DNA of 64,000 bases from CAXXOK01 sp963678055 (lineage in GTDB: Bacteria; Bacillota; Clostridia; Christensenellales; Aristaeellaceae). Below are positions 50,215 to 58,296 of the stretch, piece by piece. Numbering within the stretch: the first letter of the stretch is position 1; every line of letters starts with the position of its first letter. The notes beneath the pieces are model-generated. The model did not search any database and was not told the origin of the DNA. It saw nothing but the letters and a program-made list of their open reading frames with translations. Position numbers and translations under genes: made by a program. Location: contig OY782679.1 of assembly GCA_963678055.1 (NCBI GenBank), forward strand, positions 2,604,001-2,668,000, read 5' to 3'.

Positions 50215-50619
50215 ATGGACTATCAAGGATCGTGCCTTTGCGGCGCTGTACGGTTTACCATCACGGGCGAGTTTGAAAATTTCTATCTTTGCCATTGCGA
50301 GCGCTGCCAGAAAGACACCGGCTCGGCCCATGCGGCCAATTTATTTTCTTCAACAGCCAAACTAAACTGGCTGTCCGGCGAAGACAACGTGCAAACGTTC
50401 AACTATAAGCAGGAAGGGCACATCAAAAGCTTTTGCTCCATTTGCGGCTCGGCGCTGCCCAACTTGCAAATGGACGGAACGCTGTTAGCCGTCCCCGCAG
50501 GCTGCCTGGATACCGCCATCCCCCTACAACCGAAAGGCCATATATACTATGCCCACCGAGCCAACTGGGACCATGATCTAGAGCAAGTCCCCAAGTTCGA
50601 CGAACTGCCTGATGTGTAA
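50215..50619 (+). CDS. GFA/CENP-V-domain protein
   Basis: 134-aa zinc protein of the GFA (glutathione-dependent formaldehyde-activating enzyme-like) fold. All zinc ligands are visible: SCLCGAVRF (CxCG), LCHCERCQKDTGSAH (CxxC after CH) and SFCSICGSALP (CxxCG). The family includes many small proteins with no proven enzyme activity; glutathione use is not implied in a Firmicute. ATG at 50215 has GGGAGG about 8 nt upstream; the frame opens earlier at 50194. Monocistronic. Confidence 0.88.
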   Translation: MDYQGSCLCGAVRFTITGEFENFYLCHCERCQKDTGSAHAANLFSSTAKLNWLSGEDNVQTFNYKQEGHIKSFCSICGSALPNLQMDGTLLAVPAGCLDTAIPLQPKGHIYYAHRANWDHDLEQVPKFDELPDV

Positions 50620-50647
50620 ACAAGTGCAGCGCCAGTAGGTCCAACCA

Positions 50648-50724
50648 AGCCCTCGCGGGTTCTCGCGGTTCTTCCAAGCGAGCTGCTAAGCATTGACGGG
50701 GATTCGCCGCACGCTACGCGTGCT
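50648..50724 (+). repeat. 77-bp direct repeat, copy A
   Basis: Begins AGCCCTCGCGGGTTCTCGCG and ends GCACGCTACGCGTGCT. About 5 mismatches to copy B, 149 bp downstream. Contains a CTCGC/GCGAG hairpin and the terminal GCACGC/GCGTGC hairpin. Origin unknown. Confidence 0.8.
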
Positions 50725-50796
50725 ATCCGCTCGGTCGCCTCTCCCTCGCGCTAGTGCCTGAAAACAACAACACAGGATTGTTTCTCTGCGGCATCA

Positions 50797-50873
50797 GCCC
50801 TCCCGGGTTCTCGCGATTCTTCCAAGCGATCTGCTAGGCATTGACGGGGATTCGTCGCACGCTACGCGTGCTG
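50797..50873 (+). repeat. 77-bp direct repeat, copy B
   Basis: Begins AGCCCTCCCGGGTTCTCGCG and ends GCACGCTACGCGTGCT. The match to copy A starts and stops sharply, so it is a defined unit and not general low complexity. Confidence 0.8.
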
Positions 50874-50899
50874 AGGCGCGCTCGTTTCCTCGCACACCC

Positions 50900-50943
50900 G
50901 TGAAGCTAAAAATGCCAATACCATGGCATTTTTTACGCTTCAC
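50900..50943. repeat. Long nested hairpin
   Basis: GTGAAGC/GCTTCAC outside and AAAATGCCA/TGGCATTTT inside, loop ATACCA. The T-run lies within the stem, so a two-way terminator is possible, but no gene directly needs one. Confidence 0.5.
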
Positions 50944-50966
50944 GCCCTCGCGGGTTCGAATCCCCT
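50944..50966 (+). other. tRNA 3'-half-like relic
   Basis: GCCCTCGCGGGTTC (50944-50957) repeats the start of repeat A (50649-50662). GGGTTCGAATCCCCT (50952-50966) is the exact inverted counterpart of the T arm of tRNA-Ala (51032-51046). No cloverleaf can be drawn. Probably a leftover of a duplicated or invaded tRNA. Confidence 0.5.
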
Positions 50967-50982
50967 CCGTTCATATGTATTC

Positions 50983-51016
50983 AAAAAAACGGACACCCTT
51001 TAAGGGTGTCCGTTTT
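50983..51016 (-). terminator. Terminator of tRNA-Ala
   Basis: Stem ACGGACACCC/GGGTGTCCGT (50989-50998 with 51004-51013), then seven T on the minus strand. Begins 5 nt after the tRNA CCA. Confidence 0.9.
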
Positions 51017-51020
51017 TGAA

Positions 51021-51096
51021 TGGTGGAGCATAGGGGATTCGAACCCCTGACCTCTGCCATGCGAAGACAGCGCGCTACCAACTGTGCTAATGCCCC
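51021..51096 (-). tRNA. tRNA-Ala (anticodon CGC)
   Basis: 76-nt cloverleaf: acceptor GGGGCAT/ATGCTCC, D stem GCAC/GCGC, anticodon stem CTGTC/GGCAG with loop TTCGCAT, T arm AGGGG/CCCCT with loop TTCGAAT, then ACCA with CCA encoded. Bases 34-36 are CGC, reading GCG. The G3:U70 wobble pair, the main alanine identity element, is present. Confidence 0.95.
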
Positions 51097-51132
51097 GCGA
51101 AAGTGCCGACCATTGCTATGGTCAGCTTTGGA

Positions 51133-51162
51133 ATTATAGCACACCCAGTATTTGAATTGCAA
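51133..51162 (-). promoter_or_regulatory. Promoter of tRNA-Ala
   Basis: Minus strand TTGCAA (51157-51162), 18-nt spacer, TATAAT (51133-51138), 37 nt before the tRNA 5' end. Confidence 0.75.
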
Positions 51163-51229
51163 GCGCTTCCTTTGGGTTTCTTGTGGCAATCCCGCATGGC
51201 TGCCGCAGCGGCAAACGCTTACTCTGTGC

Positions 51230-52252
51230 CTAATACGGCAGTGTGGGCAGCTTGATGGCGGCTTTCAGGTAGCGGTCGATAATCTCGTCCGTCCATGCGT
51301 CAAACACGGGATCAGGCTTTTGGCATTCGGGGTGGCTGAGCACATAGGAAAGCGTCCTGCGTACCCCTTGGTCAAAGCGCACGGTGGCGGTAAACCCCGG
51401 CACGGCGCGCTTGATTTTGCTGTTGTCGAAAATCACCGTATGCGCCTTGTCACCTTTCAGGCCGCCGTAGAACTCGCTGGAACTGGCAGCCAGAATATCG
51501 GTGGGGATATGCACAGCGTGCAGCTCCGTACCCAGCGCTGCGGCGATGGTTTCGTAAATCTGGTTCCAGGTCAGGCTTTCGTCGCTGGTAATCTGATAGG
51601 TTTCGCCAATGGCGTGAATATTGCCCATCAGCCCGCAAAAAGCCTTGGCAAAATCCGTATTGTGCGTCATGGTCCAAAGCGAGCTGCCATCCCCGTGGAT
51701 AATCACGGACTTGCCCTTGCGGATGCGGTCGATAACCGAGTAGCTTCCCTCCCGCCCGTGCACGGCCAGCGGTACGGAGGTATCGCCGTAGGTGTGGCTT
51801 GGACGCACTATGGTCACCGGGAAGCCGGATTTGCGGTAGGCTTTCATCAGCTTGTTTTCACAGGCGATTTTATTGCGGCTGTATTCCCAGTAGGGGTTGG
51901 CAAGCGGGGTGGCTTCGTTCACCACCGGGTTTGACAGTGGCTTTTGATACGCCGATGCTGACGAGATGAAGATATACTGGTCGCACAGCCCTTCAAACAG
52001 CTCAATATCGCGCTTGACATGGTCGGTCGTAAACGCGATAAAGTCGGCAACCACATCAAAATGCATATCGGTGAGCTTGATGGCGACATCGTCGGCATCG
52101 CTGATATCGGCAGTAATCACATGCGCGCCTTTGGGTACAAAGGTATTGCGGTTCCCACGGTTTAGCAGGTACAGCTCCCAGCCTTGCTCAACCAGCAGGG
52201 CAGAAATAGCGGTAGAAATCGTGCCAGTGCCGCCAATGAGTAATGCTTTCAT
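51230..52252 (-). CDS. NAD-dependent epimerase/dehydratase-family protein (extended SDR)
   Basis: 340-aa extended SDR. It starts KALLIGGTGTISTAISALL, an NAD(P) fold, has NRGN after strand 2, FISSASAYQKP, and the YxxxK pair in EYSRNKIACE followed by IVRPSHTYGD. SVIIHGDGSSLWTMTHNTDF matches atypical SDRs similar to plant mRNA-binding CSP41-like and bacterial sugar epimerase-like proteins. The sequence does not show whether it works on a nucleotide sugar. ATG at 52252 has GGGAGG 8 nt upstream; the longer frame starts at 52267. Stands alone. Confidence 0.85.
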   Translation of the reverse strand: MKALLIGGTGTISTAISALLVEQGWELYLLNRGNRNTFVPKGAHVITADISDADDVAIKLTDMHFDVVADFIAFTTDHVKRDIELFEGLCDQYIFISSASAYQKPLSNPVVNEATPLANPYWEYSRNKIACENKLMKAYRKSGFPVTIVRPSHTYGDTSVPLAVHGREGSYSVIDRIRKGKSVIIHGDGSSLWTMTHNTDFAKAFCGLMGNIHAIGETYQITSDESLTWNQIYETIAAALGTELHAVHIPTDILAASSSEFYGGLKGDKAHTVIFDNSKIKRAVPGFTATVRFDQGVRRTLSYVLSHPECQKPDPVFDAWTDEIIDRYLKAAIKLPTLPY

Positions 52253-52376
52253 ATTTTTTCCTCCCAAACGACCTATCTATGGTAGAATTGTATCATGGAG
52301 CATAGGGGAACACAAGCAGGACTCCCCCTGCTCGCCGCAGAATACGCTAAGCAGATACCGTGAAGGGAGCACCACT

Positions 52377-54563
52377 ATGGGCGACCAAAGCTTACAACCG
52401 GATATGCACCTCAAGCCGCTTGATAACGACGCGCTTTTAAAACCCCTACGCAAACCGGCGGATGCGCCGCCGACACCGGCCGTGCCACCCCCCGCGCCGC
52501 CACCCGCTGCGCCCAAGGATGCACCCAAGGAATCGCTTTTCAAGCGTCTGATTCCCAAAGACGATGAGGAAGACGATCTGTTTTCCTTGCCAAAAACCGC
52601 TACCGTACCCCCGGTTGACCCGCCGGACGCGCAAGCCGAGGCAGCCGAAGACGGCGAGCTCGTCCCCCCGGAGCCGGAGTCTGAGCTAGTGCCTGAACCG
52701 GAACCAGAGCCGGAACTAGAACCGGAACCCGTTGCGTTTGTTCCAACGGAACCGGATGCAGAACCGGAGGCACCGCTTGAAGATGCATTCGAGCCGGAAG
52801 CGCTAGTTGAAGCAGCCATAGAGCCGAAGGAAGAAGCGCAGCCCGAGGCGGATATGGATGAAGATGACCTTCCCGCCCCGCAGCCGGAGCCTGAAGCTGA
52901 AAATACGCCCAAAGAAGAGCCGGACGAAGCACTGCCGCCTGAAACAGACCCTGCTAAGCCCGCGTCCAAGCACCCCACCTCCTATAAGCCAACGGATGAA
53001 CAGGTTCACATGATGGAACTGATGAAGTCCATCTTTGCCAGCGCCTTAAACGCCGGTGTAAGCAGCGGACAGCCGCCGCAGGTGCCCGCGCCGCAGCCCA
53101 AAGCCAGCATGGGCGACCTGCGCGAGGATTTAATGGCCCTGCAGCAGCAGATTCGTGCACTGAAAATCCCCGTTGTGATCGTAATCGAAGGTTTAAGCGC
53201 TTCCGGGAAAGGCGCGATGCTGGGCAAGCTGATTGAAGGGCTGGATTCCCGCGCCTACCAGACCCACCCTGTCCGCCGGCCCAACTGCGTGGAAGAATCC
53301 TACCCCACCATGTGGCGCTACTGGACCCAGATGCCCAAACGAGGCCACATCGCCTTGTTCTGTTCCAGCTGGTACGGCGAGCTGAACAAAACCTGCATGG
53401 CGCACGAAGACGATGTCCCCGAAATTCTGCCCCAGCGGCTCAACGAAATCATCAGCATGGAAAGCCAGCTGATCTGTGACGGTACGCTGATTTTGAAGTT
53501 CTTCCTGCACGTCTCCCAGCAGGAGCAGTATAATCGCCTGAAAAAAATGGAAAAGAAAAAATCCACCGCCTGGCATGTGGTCGAGCAGGATCACGAGCAA
53601 AACAAGCGGTACGATGAGTATATGAAGGGGATGGACAACCTGATGTCCATCACCAATTTAAAAGGCGCGCCCTGGCACATTCTGGACGCGACCGACCTGA
53701 AAGCCTGCAAGCGCAGCATTTATGAAACAGTCATCCGTTCGTTTAAAGATGTGATCCACGAGCGGAAAACGGGACTTAGGCCGTGGGATGTTCCCATGCT
53801 GCCAAACCTCTCCCCCATCACATCGCAGGGCTTCCCGCCGCTCAGAACCATCGACCTGCACAAAGAGCTGGAAGCGCCCTACAAGGACGAACTGAAAGCC
53901 CTGACCAAGAAGCTCAAGAAGCTGCAAGAAAAGCTGTACCGCAAGGATATCCCGCTGGCCATCGCCTTTGAAGGCTGGGATGCCGCCGGCAAGGGCGGGG
54001 CGATTTATAGGCTGATTAAGGGGCTGGACGCGCGCGGATTTACCGTAACAGCCATCAGCGCGCCTACACCGCTGGAAGACAGCCACCATTATATGTGGCG
54101 TTTTTATCACGCACTGCCGCCCAAAGGCCATATCGCCATATTCGACCGTACCTGGTACGGCCGTGTGATGGTCGAGCGCATAGAAGGGTTCTGCACCCAG
54201 CCCCAGTGGCAGCGCGCGTATGAGGAAATCAACCGCTTTGAAAAGCAGTGGACGGATTCGGGCGCAATACTGTGCAAGTTCTGGCTGCAAATTGACGAGG
54301 AAGAACAGCTAACGCGCTTTGACGACCGCGCAGCCGACCCCGAAAAGCAATGGAAGCTGACCGATGAAGACTGGCGCAACCGCGACAAATGGCCGCAGTA
54401 CGAACAGGCCGTTGACGAAGTACTCCAGCGCACCCACACCGCGCACGCCCCCTGGACGGTGGTGGAAGCCAACAACAAGAAATATGCACGCATCAAAGTG
54501 CTGCGCACCGTAATCAACGCCATTGAAAAACGATTGCAGCAGGACGATGACAAAAAGGATTAA
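52377..54563 (+). CDS. Tandem-domain PPK2-family polyphosphate kinase with acidic N-terminal extension
   Basis: 728 aa. Residues about 1-205 are low-complexity, rich in Pro, Glu and Ala (PEPEPEPELEPEP). Two PPK2 domains follow. Domain 1 (about 245-480) keeps Walker A EGLSASGKGAML, but its Walker B is LFCSSWYGE, lacking the usual Asp-Arg. Domain 2 (about 495-720) is complete: EGWDAAGKGGAIYRL, HHYMWRFYHALPPKGHIAIF and FDRTWYGRVMVERIEG. This is the class II (PAP) plan, which phosphorylates AMP to ADP using polyphosphate; domain 2 is the likely active one. AGGGAG lies upstream of ATG 52377. Overlaps the convergent queT gene by 4 nt. Confidence 0.9.
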   Translation: MGDQSLQPDMHLKPLDNDALLKPLRKPADAPPTPAVPPPAPPPAAPKDAPKESLFKRLIPKDDEEDDLFSLPKTATVPPVDPPDAQAEAAEDGELVPPEPESELVPEPEPEPELEPEPVAFVPTEPDAEPEAPLEDAFEPEALVEAAIEPKEEAQPEADMDEDDLPAPQPEPEAENTPKEEPDEALPPETDPAKPASKHPTSYKPTDEQVHMMELMKSIFASALNAGVSSGQPPQVPAPQPKASMGDLREDLMALQQQIRALKIPVVIVIEGLSASGKGAMLGKLIEGLDSRAYQTHPVRRPNCVEESYPTMWRYWTQMPKRGHIALFCSSWYGELNKTCMAHEDDVPEILPQRLNEIISMESQLICDGTLILKFFLHVSQQEQYNRLKKMEKKKSTAWHVVEQDHEQNKRYDEYMKGMDNLMSITNLKGAPWHILDATDLKACKRSIYETVIRSFKDVIHERKTGLRPWDVPMLPNLSPITSQGFPPLRTIDLHKELEAPYKDELKALTKKLKKLQEKLYRKDIPLAIAFEGWDAAGKGGAIYRLIKGLDARGFTVTAISAPTPLEDSHHYMWRFYHALPPKGHIAIFDRTWYGRVMVERIEGFCTQPQWQRAYEEINRFEKQWTDSGAILCKFWLQIDEEEQLTRFDDRAADPEKQWKLTDEDWRNRDKWPQYEQAVDEVLQRTHTAHAPWTVVEANNKKYARIKVLRTVINAIEKRLQQDDDKKD

Positions 54564-55066
54564 TTGTCGTTTCTATCCCGATTTTTAAAACCGCTAAGGG
54601 CCGGTACTTTCGACAGCGCCAGCATCAGCGGTATTCCCAGCACATACACAACAGCCAGCTGCCCCAGCCCCACCGTTGCCATGGTGAGGATCAGGGGCAG
54701 TTGTAATACAAAATGCAATAAACCCCCGATGATCACCGCATTGACCACCACCGGCGGCGCAGCGGCCAGCCATACGTTTTTGCGCAGGCCGTAGGTCAAC
54801 ATGGCGGCGATTAGCGTAGCCAGTGTGCCCAAAACCACATCCCATATGCCATAGCCGCCCACGAGATTGGCAACCAGACACCCTACCGCCAGCCCCGGAA
54901 TGGCCTGCGGCAGCAGGATGGGCAGCAGCGTAAGCGCTTCGGCAATACGGAACTGCACCGCGCCGTAGCTGATAGGTGCAAAAACCACCGTAAGCGCAGC
55001 ATACAGCGCGGCGATCACGGCGGCGATGGCAAGGTCTCTGACAGTAAACTGAGAGAATTTTTTCAT
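54560..55066 (-). CDS. queT: QueT-family queuosine-precursor transporter (ECF S component)
   Basis: 168-aa membrane protein with five or six helices. Starts MKKFSQFTVRDLAIAAVIAA, then YAALTVVFAPISYGAVQFRI, AEALTLLPILLPQAIPGLAVG and LVANLVGGYGIWDVVLGTLA, matching QueT (COG4708). As the substrate-binding part of an ECF transporter it should import a queuine precursor; the energy module (EcfA/A'/T) is elsewhere. ATG at 55066 has GGAGGAG 5 nt upstream; the frame is open to 55144. queT genes are often under preQ1 riboswitches; none could be assigned here. Confidence 0.9.
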   Translation of the reverse strand: MKKFSQFTVRDLAIAAVIAALYAALTVVFAPISYGAVQFRIAEALTLLPILLPQAIPGLAVGCLVANLVGGYGIWDVVLGTLATLIAAMLTYGLRKNVWLAAAPPVVVNAVIIGGLLHFVLQLPLILTMATVGLGQLAVVYVLGIPLMLALSKVPALSGFKNRDRNDN

Positions 55067-55210
55067 TGGGATCTCCTCCAACTTTATTATAGGGCCGTGC
55101 AGCCAATCAACATCCATGTTTGCTTTGCTTTCGCACGGCACCATTTAGGATTACAGTACATGGTTTTATCATATTTTTATCGCTATATCAAGTCGCTGTC
55201 CACAGCGCTT
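55067..55210 (-). other. queT upstream region with hairpin
   Basis: Minus strand GCCGTGC (55133-55139) pairs with GCACGGC (55094-55100) around a 32-nt loop containing AACAT/ATGTT. TATAAT (55086-55091) follows, 19 nt before the start, with no good -35 box. A second candidate promoter, TTGATA-17-TAAAAC, lies further upstream. The core bases of preQ1-I and preQ1-II aptamers are not evident. Confidence 0.35.
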
Positions 55211-55229
55211 GAGCGTGTTGCGGTCTGTT

Positions 55230-55580
55230 TCATGCTTCCTGCGCCCATTTCAGCCATACTGCTTCATCCACTCCGACGGTCACCTTCTGGCCGTTTCGCA
55301 CGATGGGGCTGACCAGGGCCATGGGGTCGTTCATGAGTTCGGAGAGGATGAGATTATTATCGGTCATGTGGGCGACGGGGCGTTCCAGGGCCTTCATACC
55401 GCGGCGGTCGACCAAAGCGCGAGCGCTGCCGGCCGCACGGGCGAACAGCTCCAACTCGCGGCGGCCGGGCCTGTGCTTTTTAATGTCCACGCGCTGGACG
55501 GCGATTTTACGTTCCTTGAAAAAGCGCTCGGCTTTGAGCACATCGGGGTTGGTTTTGGTGACATAAATCTGAATGTTCAT
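55230..55580 (-). CDS. ArsC/Spx-like thioredoxin-fold protein
   Basis: 116-aa protein of the ArsC/Spx/YffB superfamily: IQIYVTKTNPDVLKAERFFK, IAVQRVDIKKHRPGRRELEL, and the C-terminal block SPIVRNGQKVTVGVDEAVWL with the typical P-I-V-R/G-x-D pattern. The usual catalytic cysteine at the end of the first strand (CxxC in Spx, CxxS in ArsC) is replaced (VTKTNP), so it is not a reductase of the normal kind. It directly follows the helicase-loader gene (TAA then ATG) and is last in that operon. Function unknown. Confidence 0.75.
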   Translation of the reverse strand: MNIQIYVTKTNPDVLKAERFFKERKIAVQRVDIKKHRPGRRELELFARAAGSARALVDRRGMKALERPVAHMTDNNLILSELMNDPMALVSPIVRNGQKVTVGVDEAVWLKWAQEA

Positions 55581-56561
55581 TTATTTCTTCTTTAAGGTCG
55601 GGCGCACATCGCTGCCGATGAACTTAAGCAGTTTACAGCGGGTTTCGTCCAAAAGTCGGCTGGCAATGCGCTCGGTGTAGCGGGCTTTGAGCTCCGGGAC
55701 GGACAGGTTGGTGGAAATCACCGTATGTCTATTGCGGTTTTGGCGCTCGTTGAGCAAATTAAACAGCTGGGTCACGGTGATGTTTTCCATCAGCGGCTCG
55801 GTACCCAGGTCATCAATCAGCAGCATCGGCACATGGATGAGCGCGTCCAGCAGGGCATTGTTGTTTTCAAAGTACGAACGGCGCATGATCTCCAGCAGTT
55901 TAAACGCGCTGACATATTCCACCGTATACCCGCGCGCGGTCACCCGATGGGCGATGGCATGCATCAGGTAGGTTTTGCCAAGGCCGCTCTGGCCGGTGAA
56001 CAGCAGATCATAAAAAGGCGTATCAGGAAACGCGTCAGCGTACTGCTTACATACATCGCGGTTACGCATCATCATTTTCCGCTGGCTGACGGGCGTAGGA
56101 TCGTCCTTGGCAAAGGTTTCGATATCGAAATTTTCAAAGGTCTGGTCGCCATTCAGTCCCAGTTCTCTGAGCATGCGGCGGTTAAGCTCTGTTTCAAAGC
56201 AGCTGCACATACGGCGGGACGGATCGTACACAAAGCCCTCATCGCGGCAGAGCTCGCAGGTGTAAATCGGGTCGAGCACAGCGGGGTTCTGGCCTTTAGA
56301 TTTCAGCAGTTCATTAATCTTTTGGTTCAGGTCCTGCAGCGCGTTGGTCATGCCACGGTTGGCGCTGTCGTCCTTTTTTTTCGGATATAAGGCGTTGCGG
56401 ATGCCCGACATCATCATGGTGCGGCGGGTATTGAGAAGCGATTCCAGCCCATCCACCTTTTGGCAGATGGCAGCGACGCGCTCCTCGTACGCAGCCACGT
56501 TCCGGTCGCGGCGGGCCGCGTATTCATCCTGCAAAACGGCGATCATGCGGTCACGCGTCAT
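55581..56561 (-). CDS. DnaI/DnaC-like replicative helicase loader
   Basis: 326-aa AAA+ ATPase. The N-terminal coiled region (about residues 1-90) is followed by a zinc-binding set CELCRDEGF-CSC (about 101-120), then the ATPase with Walker A FTGQSGLGKTYL, Walker B MLLIDDLGTE and sensor motif HTVISTNLS. A zinc-binding domain before the ATPase is typical of Bacillus DnaI and the IstB/DnaC group. It loads the DnaB-type helicase at the origin. It overlaps the upstream DnaD-like gene by 11 nt, the usual dnaD/dnaI pairing in Clostridia. Confidence 0.9.
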   Translation of the reverse strand: MTRDRMIAVLQDEYAARRDRNVAAYEERVAAICQKVDGLESLLNTRRTMMMSGIRNALYPKKKDDSANRGMTNALQDLNQKINELLKSKGQNPAVLDPIYTCELCRDEGFVYDPSRRMCSCFETELNRRMLRELGLNGDQTFENFDIETFAKDDPTPVSQRKMMMRNRDVCKQYADAFPDTPFYDLLFTGQSGLGKTYLMHAIAHRVTARGYTVEYVSAFKLLEIMRRSYFENNNALLDALIHVPMLLIDDLGTEPLMENITVTQLFNLLNERQNRNRHTVISTNLSVPELKARYTERIASRLLDETRCKLLKFIGSDVRPTLKKK

Positions 56562-58053
56562 ACTTGAGCGCCTCCTCTATTTCCTCCGGCGTCAAGCCGT
56601 CGTAATCCTTGGGGTCGTAGTCGCGCTGGGTATATTGCTGCTCAATCACCGTTTTGCCGCGCTTCTTCGCGGGCGATTGATAGCTTTGCCCGTGTTCCTC
56701 GTGCGCCTTGCGCACAGCGGCCAGCGATTTGACATCCTTTTTGAAGAAGCTTTCCAGCACCTTGTTCATAAATGGCATCGGTGCGGATTTGCCCCGCGAA
56801 TACCCGGCCACTTCCGTCAGTACCTCATCGGAAAACGCCCAGTCCTCGCGCCATTTGCGCAAAAGTTCCCGGTCGGAAGGTGATGGACTTAAGTCCGCGC
56901 CCATCGCCGCAAACAGCGTCTGTAAAAAGGCGTTTTGTTGCTTGACCAGCGACAGGTAGTTTTGCACATCTTCCTTGGTTTTCACGCCTTTTTGATGCCA
57001 TTTCTCCACCAGTTCCTCCAAGCGCTGCACGGACTGGTTTTTCTTGGAGCGGCTGATTTCTCTGGCGGCCATTACCAGGGCATCGTGGCTGACCATGGAA
57101 ATCATTTTCTGGTAGCTTTCCTTGATGGTCGGGTGATTGGGACTTATTTTCAGGCCCGCGGCGTTTAATACCTCGCGGATGTCCGCGCTTTCTTCTTTCT
57201 CTCTGCTGAGCTGTTTTTCCAGCTGCGACGCCGTGGTTGCTTTGCGACCGGAGCGTTCGTGTATGCCGCGCAAAATGGAATCCAGATACTTAAAGCTCGG
57301 GTCGCCGCCGGTCATCTCCGCGCAGGCGGCTTCCACAGCCTTGGGCGCAAAGCCCCATTCCTTGGTCCATTTCAGGTACAGATCAATTTCATCGGTCGTG
57401 GGCGGGCGGAACTTACTAATCCGGCGAAGTATTTTGCGGGTACCGTCCCACGCGGCGGAACTGCGGGCGAAAAACTGCTCCGCATCATCCAGCCGTACAA
57501 TATTGCGCTCCTTCATCTCCAGGGCTACCTTTTGGGCTGCCTTGAAGGAAAAATTCACCCCGCGCGTAAAGGCAAGGTGCTGTACCAGCATCAATACCAC
57601 TTCCCGGGGCAGGCCAAGCTGCTCGACCCACTCGTAACACAGCTGCGTTTCCCCGCCGTGCAGTTTGCGGCGGTCGCCGAAAATGGCGTACAGTGCCTGG
57701 GCGAACTCCATATACTGATCGTCCACCGGCACGGCCTGCCGCCCCATCATCGCCTGCTGCACATTTAAGTAGGTATAGCGCGGCGGTTTATCCTGCGTGC
57801 GAGCAACCAGCCTGGCGCGCTCCCAGTATTGCAGGGCCGAAAGCACATCCGCTTCCTCCATGCCCAGTTCTTTAGCCAGAGCCTGCACGGTCATCCCTTC
57901 GCTGGCGCAGGCAAAGCGCGCATACATCAGCCCGTAAATGTACACCTTGACATAGTTTTCCGGCGCGGTGGGCATGTATTCAATCACAAAGGCGTTGGGC
58001 AGCGCGATGCTGTCCCACAGGACACCCGCAGTATCTGCGTTAAACAGCGCCAT
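56551..58053 (-). CDS. DnaD-domain replication initiation protein
   Basis: 500 aa. The N-terminal winged helix (about 20-110; VKVYIYGLMYARFACASEGM, ELGMEEADVLSALQYWERARL) is followed by two or more DnaB_2/DnaD C-terminal-like helical domains, at about 175-290 (LYLKWTKEWGFAPKAVEAAC) and about 385-445 (LLRKWREDWAFSDEVLTEVA). The paired W-x-x-x-x-x-F-x-x-x-V/A motifs are the DnaD signature. These proteins remodel DNA at the origin and recruit the loader encoded next. ATG at 58053 has GGGGG upstream; the frame opens at 58104. Confidence 0.88.
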   Translation of the reverse strand: MALFNADTAGVLWDSIALPNAFVIEYMPTAPENYVKVYIYGLMYARFACASEGMTVQALAKELGMEEADVLSALQYWERARLVARTQDKPPRYTYLNVQQAMMGRQAVPVDDQYMEFAQALYAIFGDRRKLHGGETQLCYEWVEQLGLPREVVLMLVQHLAFTRGVNFSFKAAQKVALEMKERNIVRLDDAEQFFARSSAAWDGTRKILRRISKFRPPTTDEIDLYLKWTKEWGFAPKAVEAACAEMTGGDPSFKYLDSILRGIHERSGRKATTASQLEKQLSREKEESADIREVLNAAGLKISPNHPTIKESYQKMISMVSHDALVMAAREISRSKKNQSVQRLEELVEKWHQKGVKTKEDVQNYLSLVKQQNAFLQTLFAAMGADLSPSPSDRELLRKWREDWAFSDEVLTEVAGYSRGKSAPMPFMNKVLESFFKKDVKSLAAVRKAHEEHGQSYQSPAKKRGKTVIEQQYTQRDYDPKDYDGLTPEEIEEALKYDA

Positions 58054-58217
58054 TCCCCCGCCCCCTTTTGCTTGTTTGTGTGGGCACAGTATACCATAAT
58101 CCACGCAAGCGCGGCAACCGAACGCGCACTAGCGGACAATCGCAAATCCTGCGCAGCGAAGCAGCATAAACGTCCTCGTCCAACCTGTAATAATCCCGCA
58201 CCAAAACGCCTGTCATG

Positions 58218-58247
58218 TTGCGTGTCAGAGGCATTTTATGGTAAGAT
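58218..58247 (+). promoter_or_regulatory. Candidate promoter of the secreted Ig-like protein
   Basis: TTGCGT (58218-58223), 18-nt spacer, TAAGAT (58242-58247), 49 nt before the start at 58297. Weak match. Confidence 0.35.
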
Positions 58248-58296
58248 GAAGCCGACTGAATCCTGATGATACCCTCGCCCCAAAGGAAGGTGCAAT

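Larger units (their letters stand above)
50620..50980. other. Repeat-rich non-coding region
   Basis: About 360 nt with no gene. It holds two 77-bp direct repeats, a long hairpin and a tRNA-like relic (listed separately). GC-rich and rich in short palindromes such as GCACGC-TAC-GCGTGC. Confidence 0.7.

Noticed and set aside
50648..50873. CRISPR array
   Set aside because: Only two 77-bp copies 149 bp apart, no regular spacers, no cas genes.
55067..55210. preQ1 riboswitch upstream of queT
   Set aside because: Context suggests one, but neither the preQ1-I A-rich tail pairing nor the preQ1-II core could be aligned. A covariance-model search would decide.
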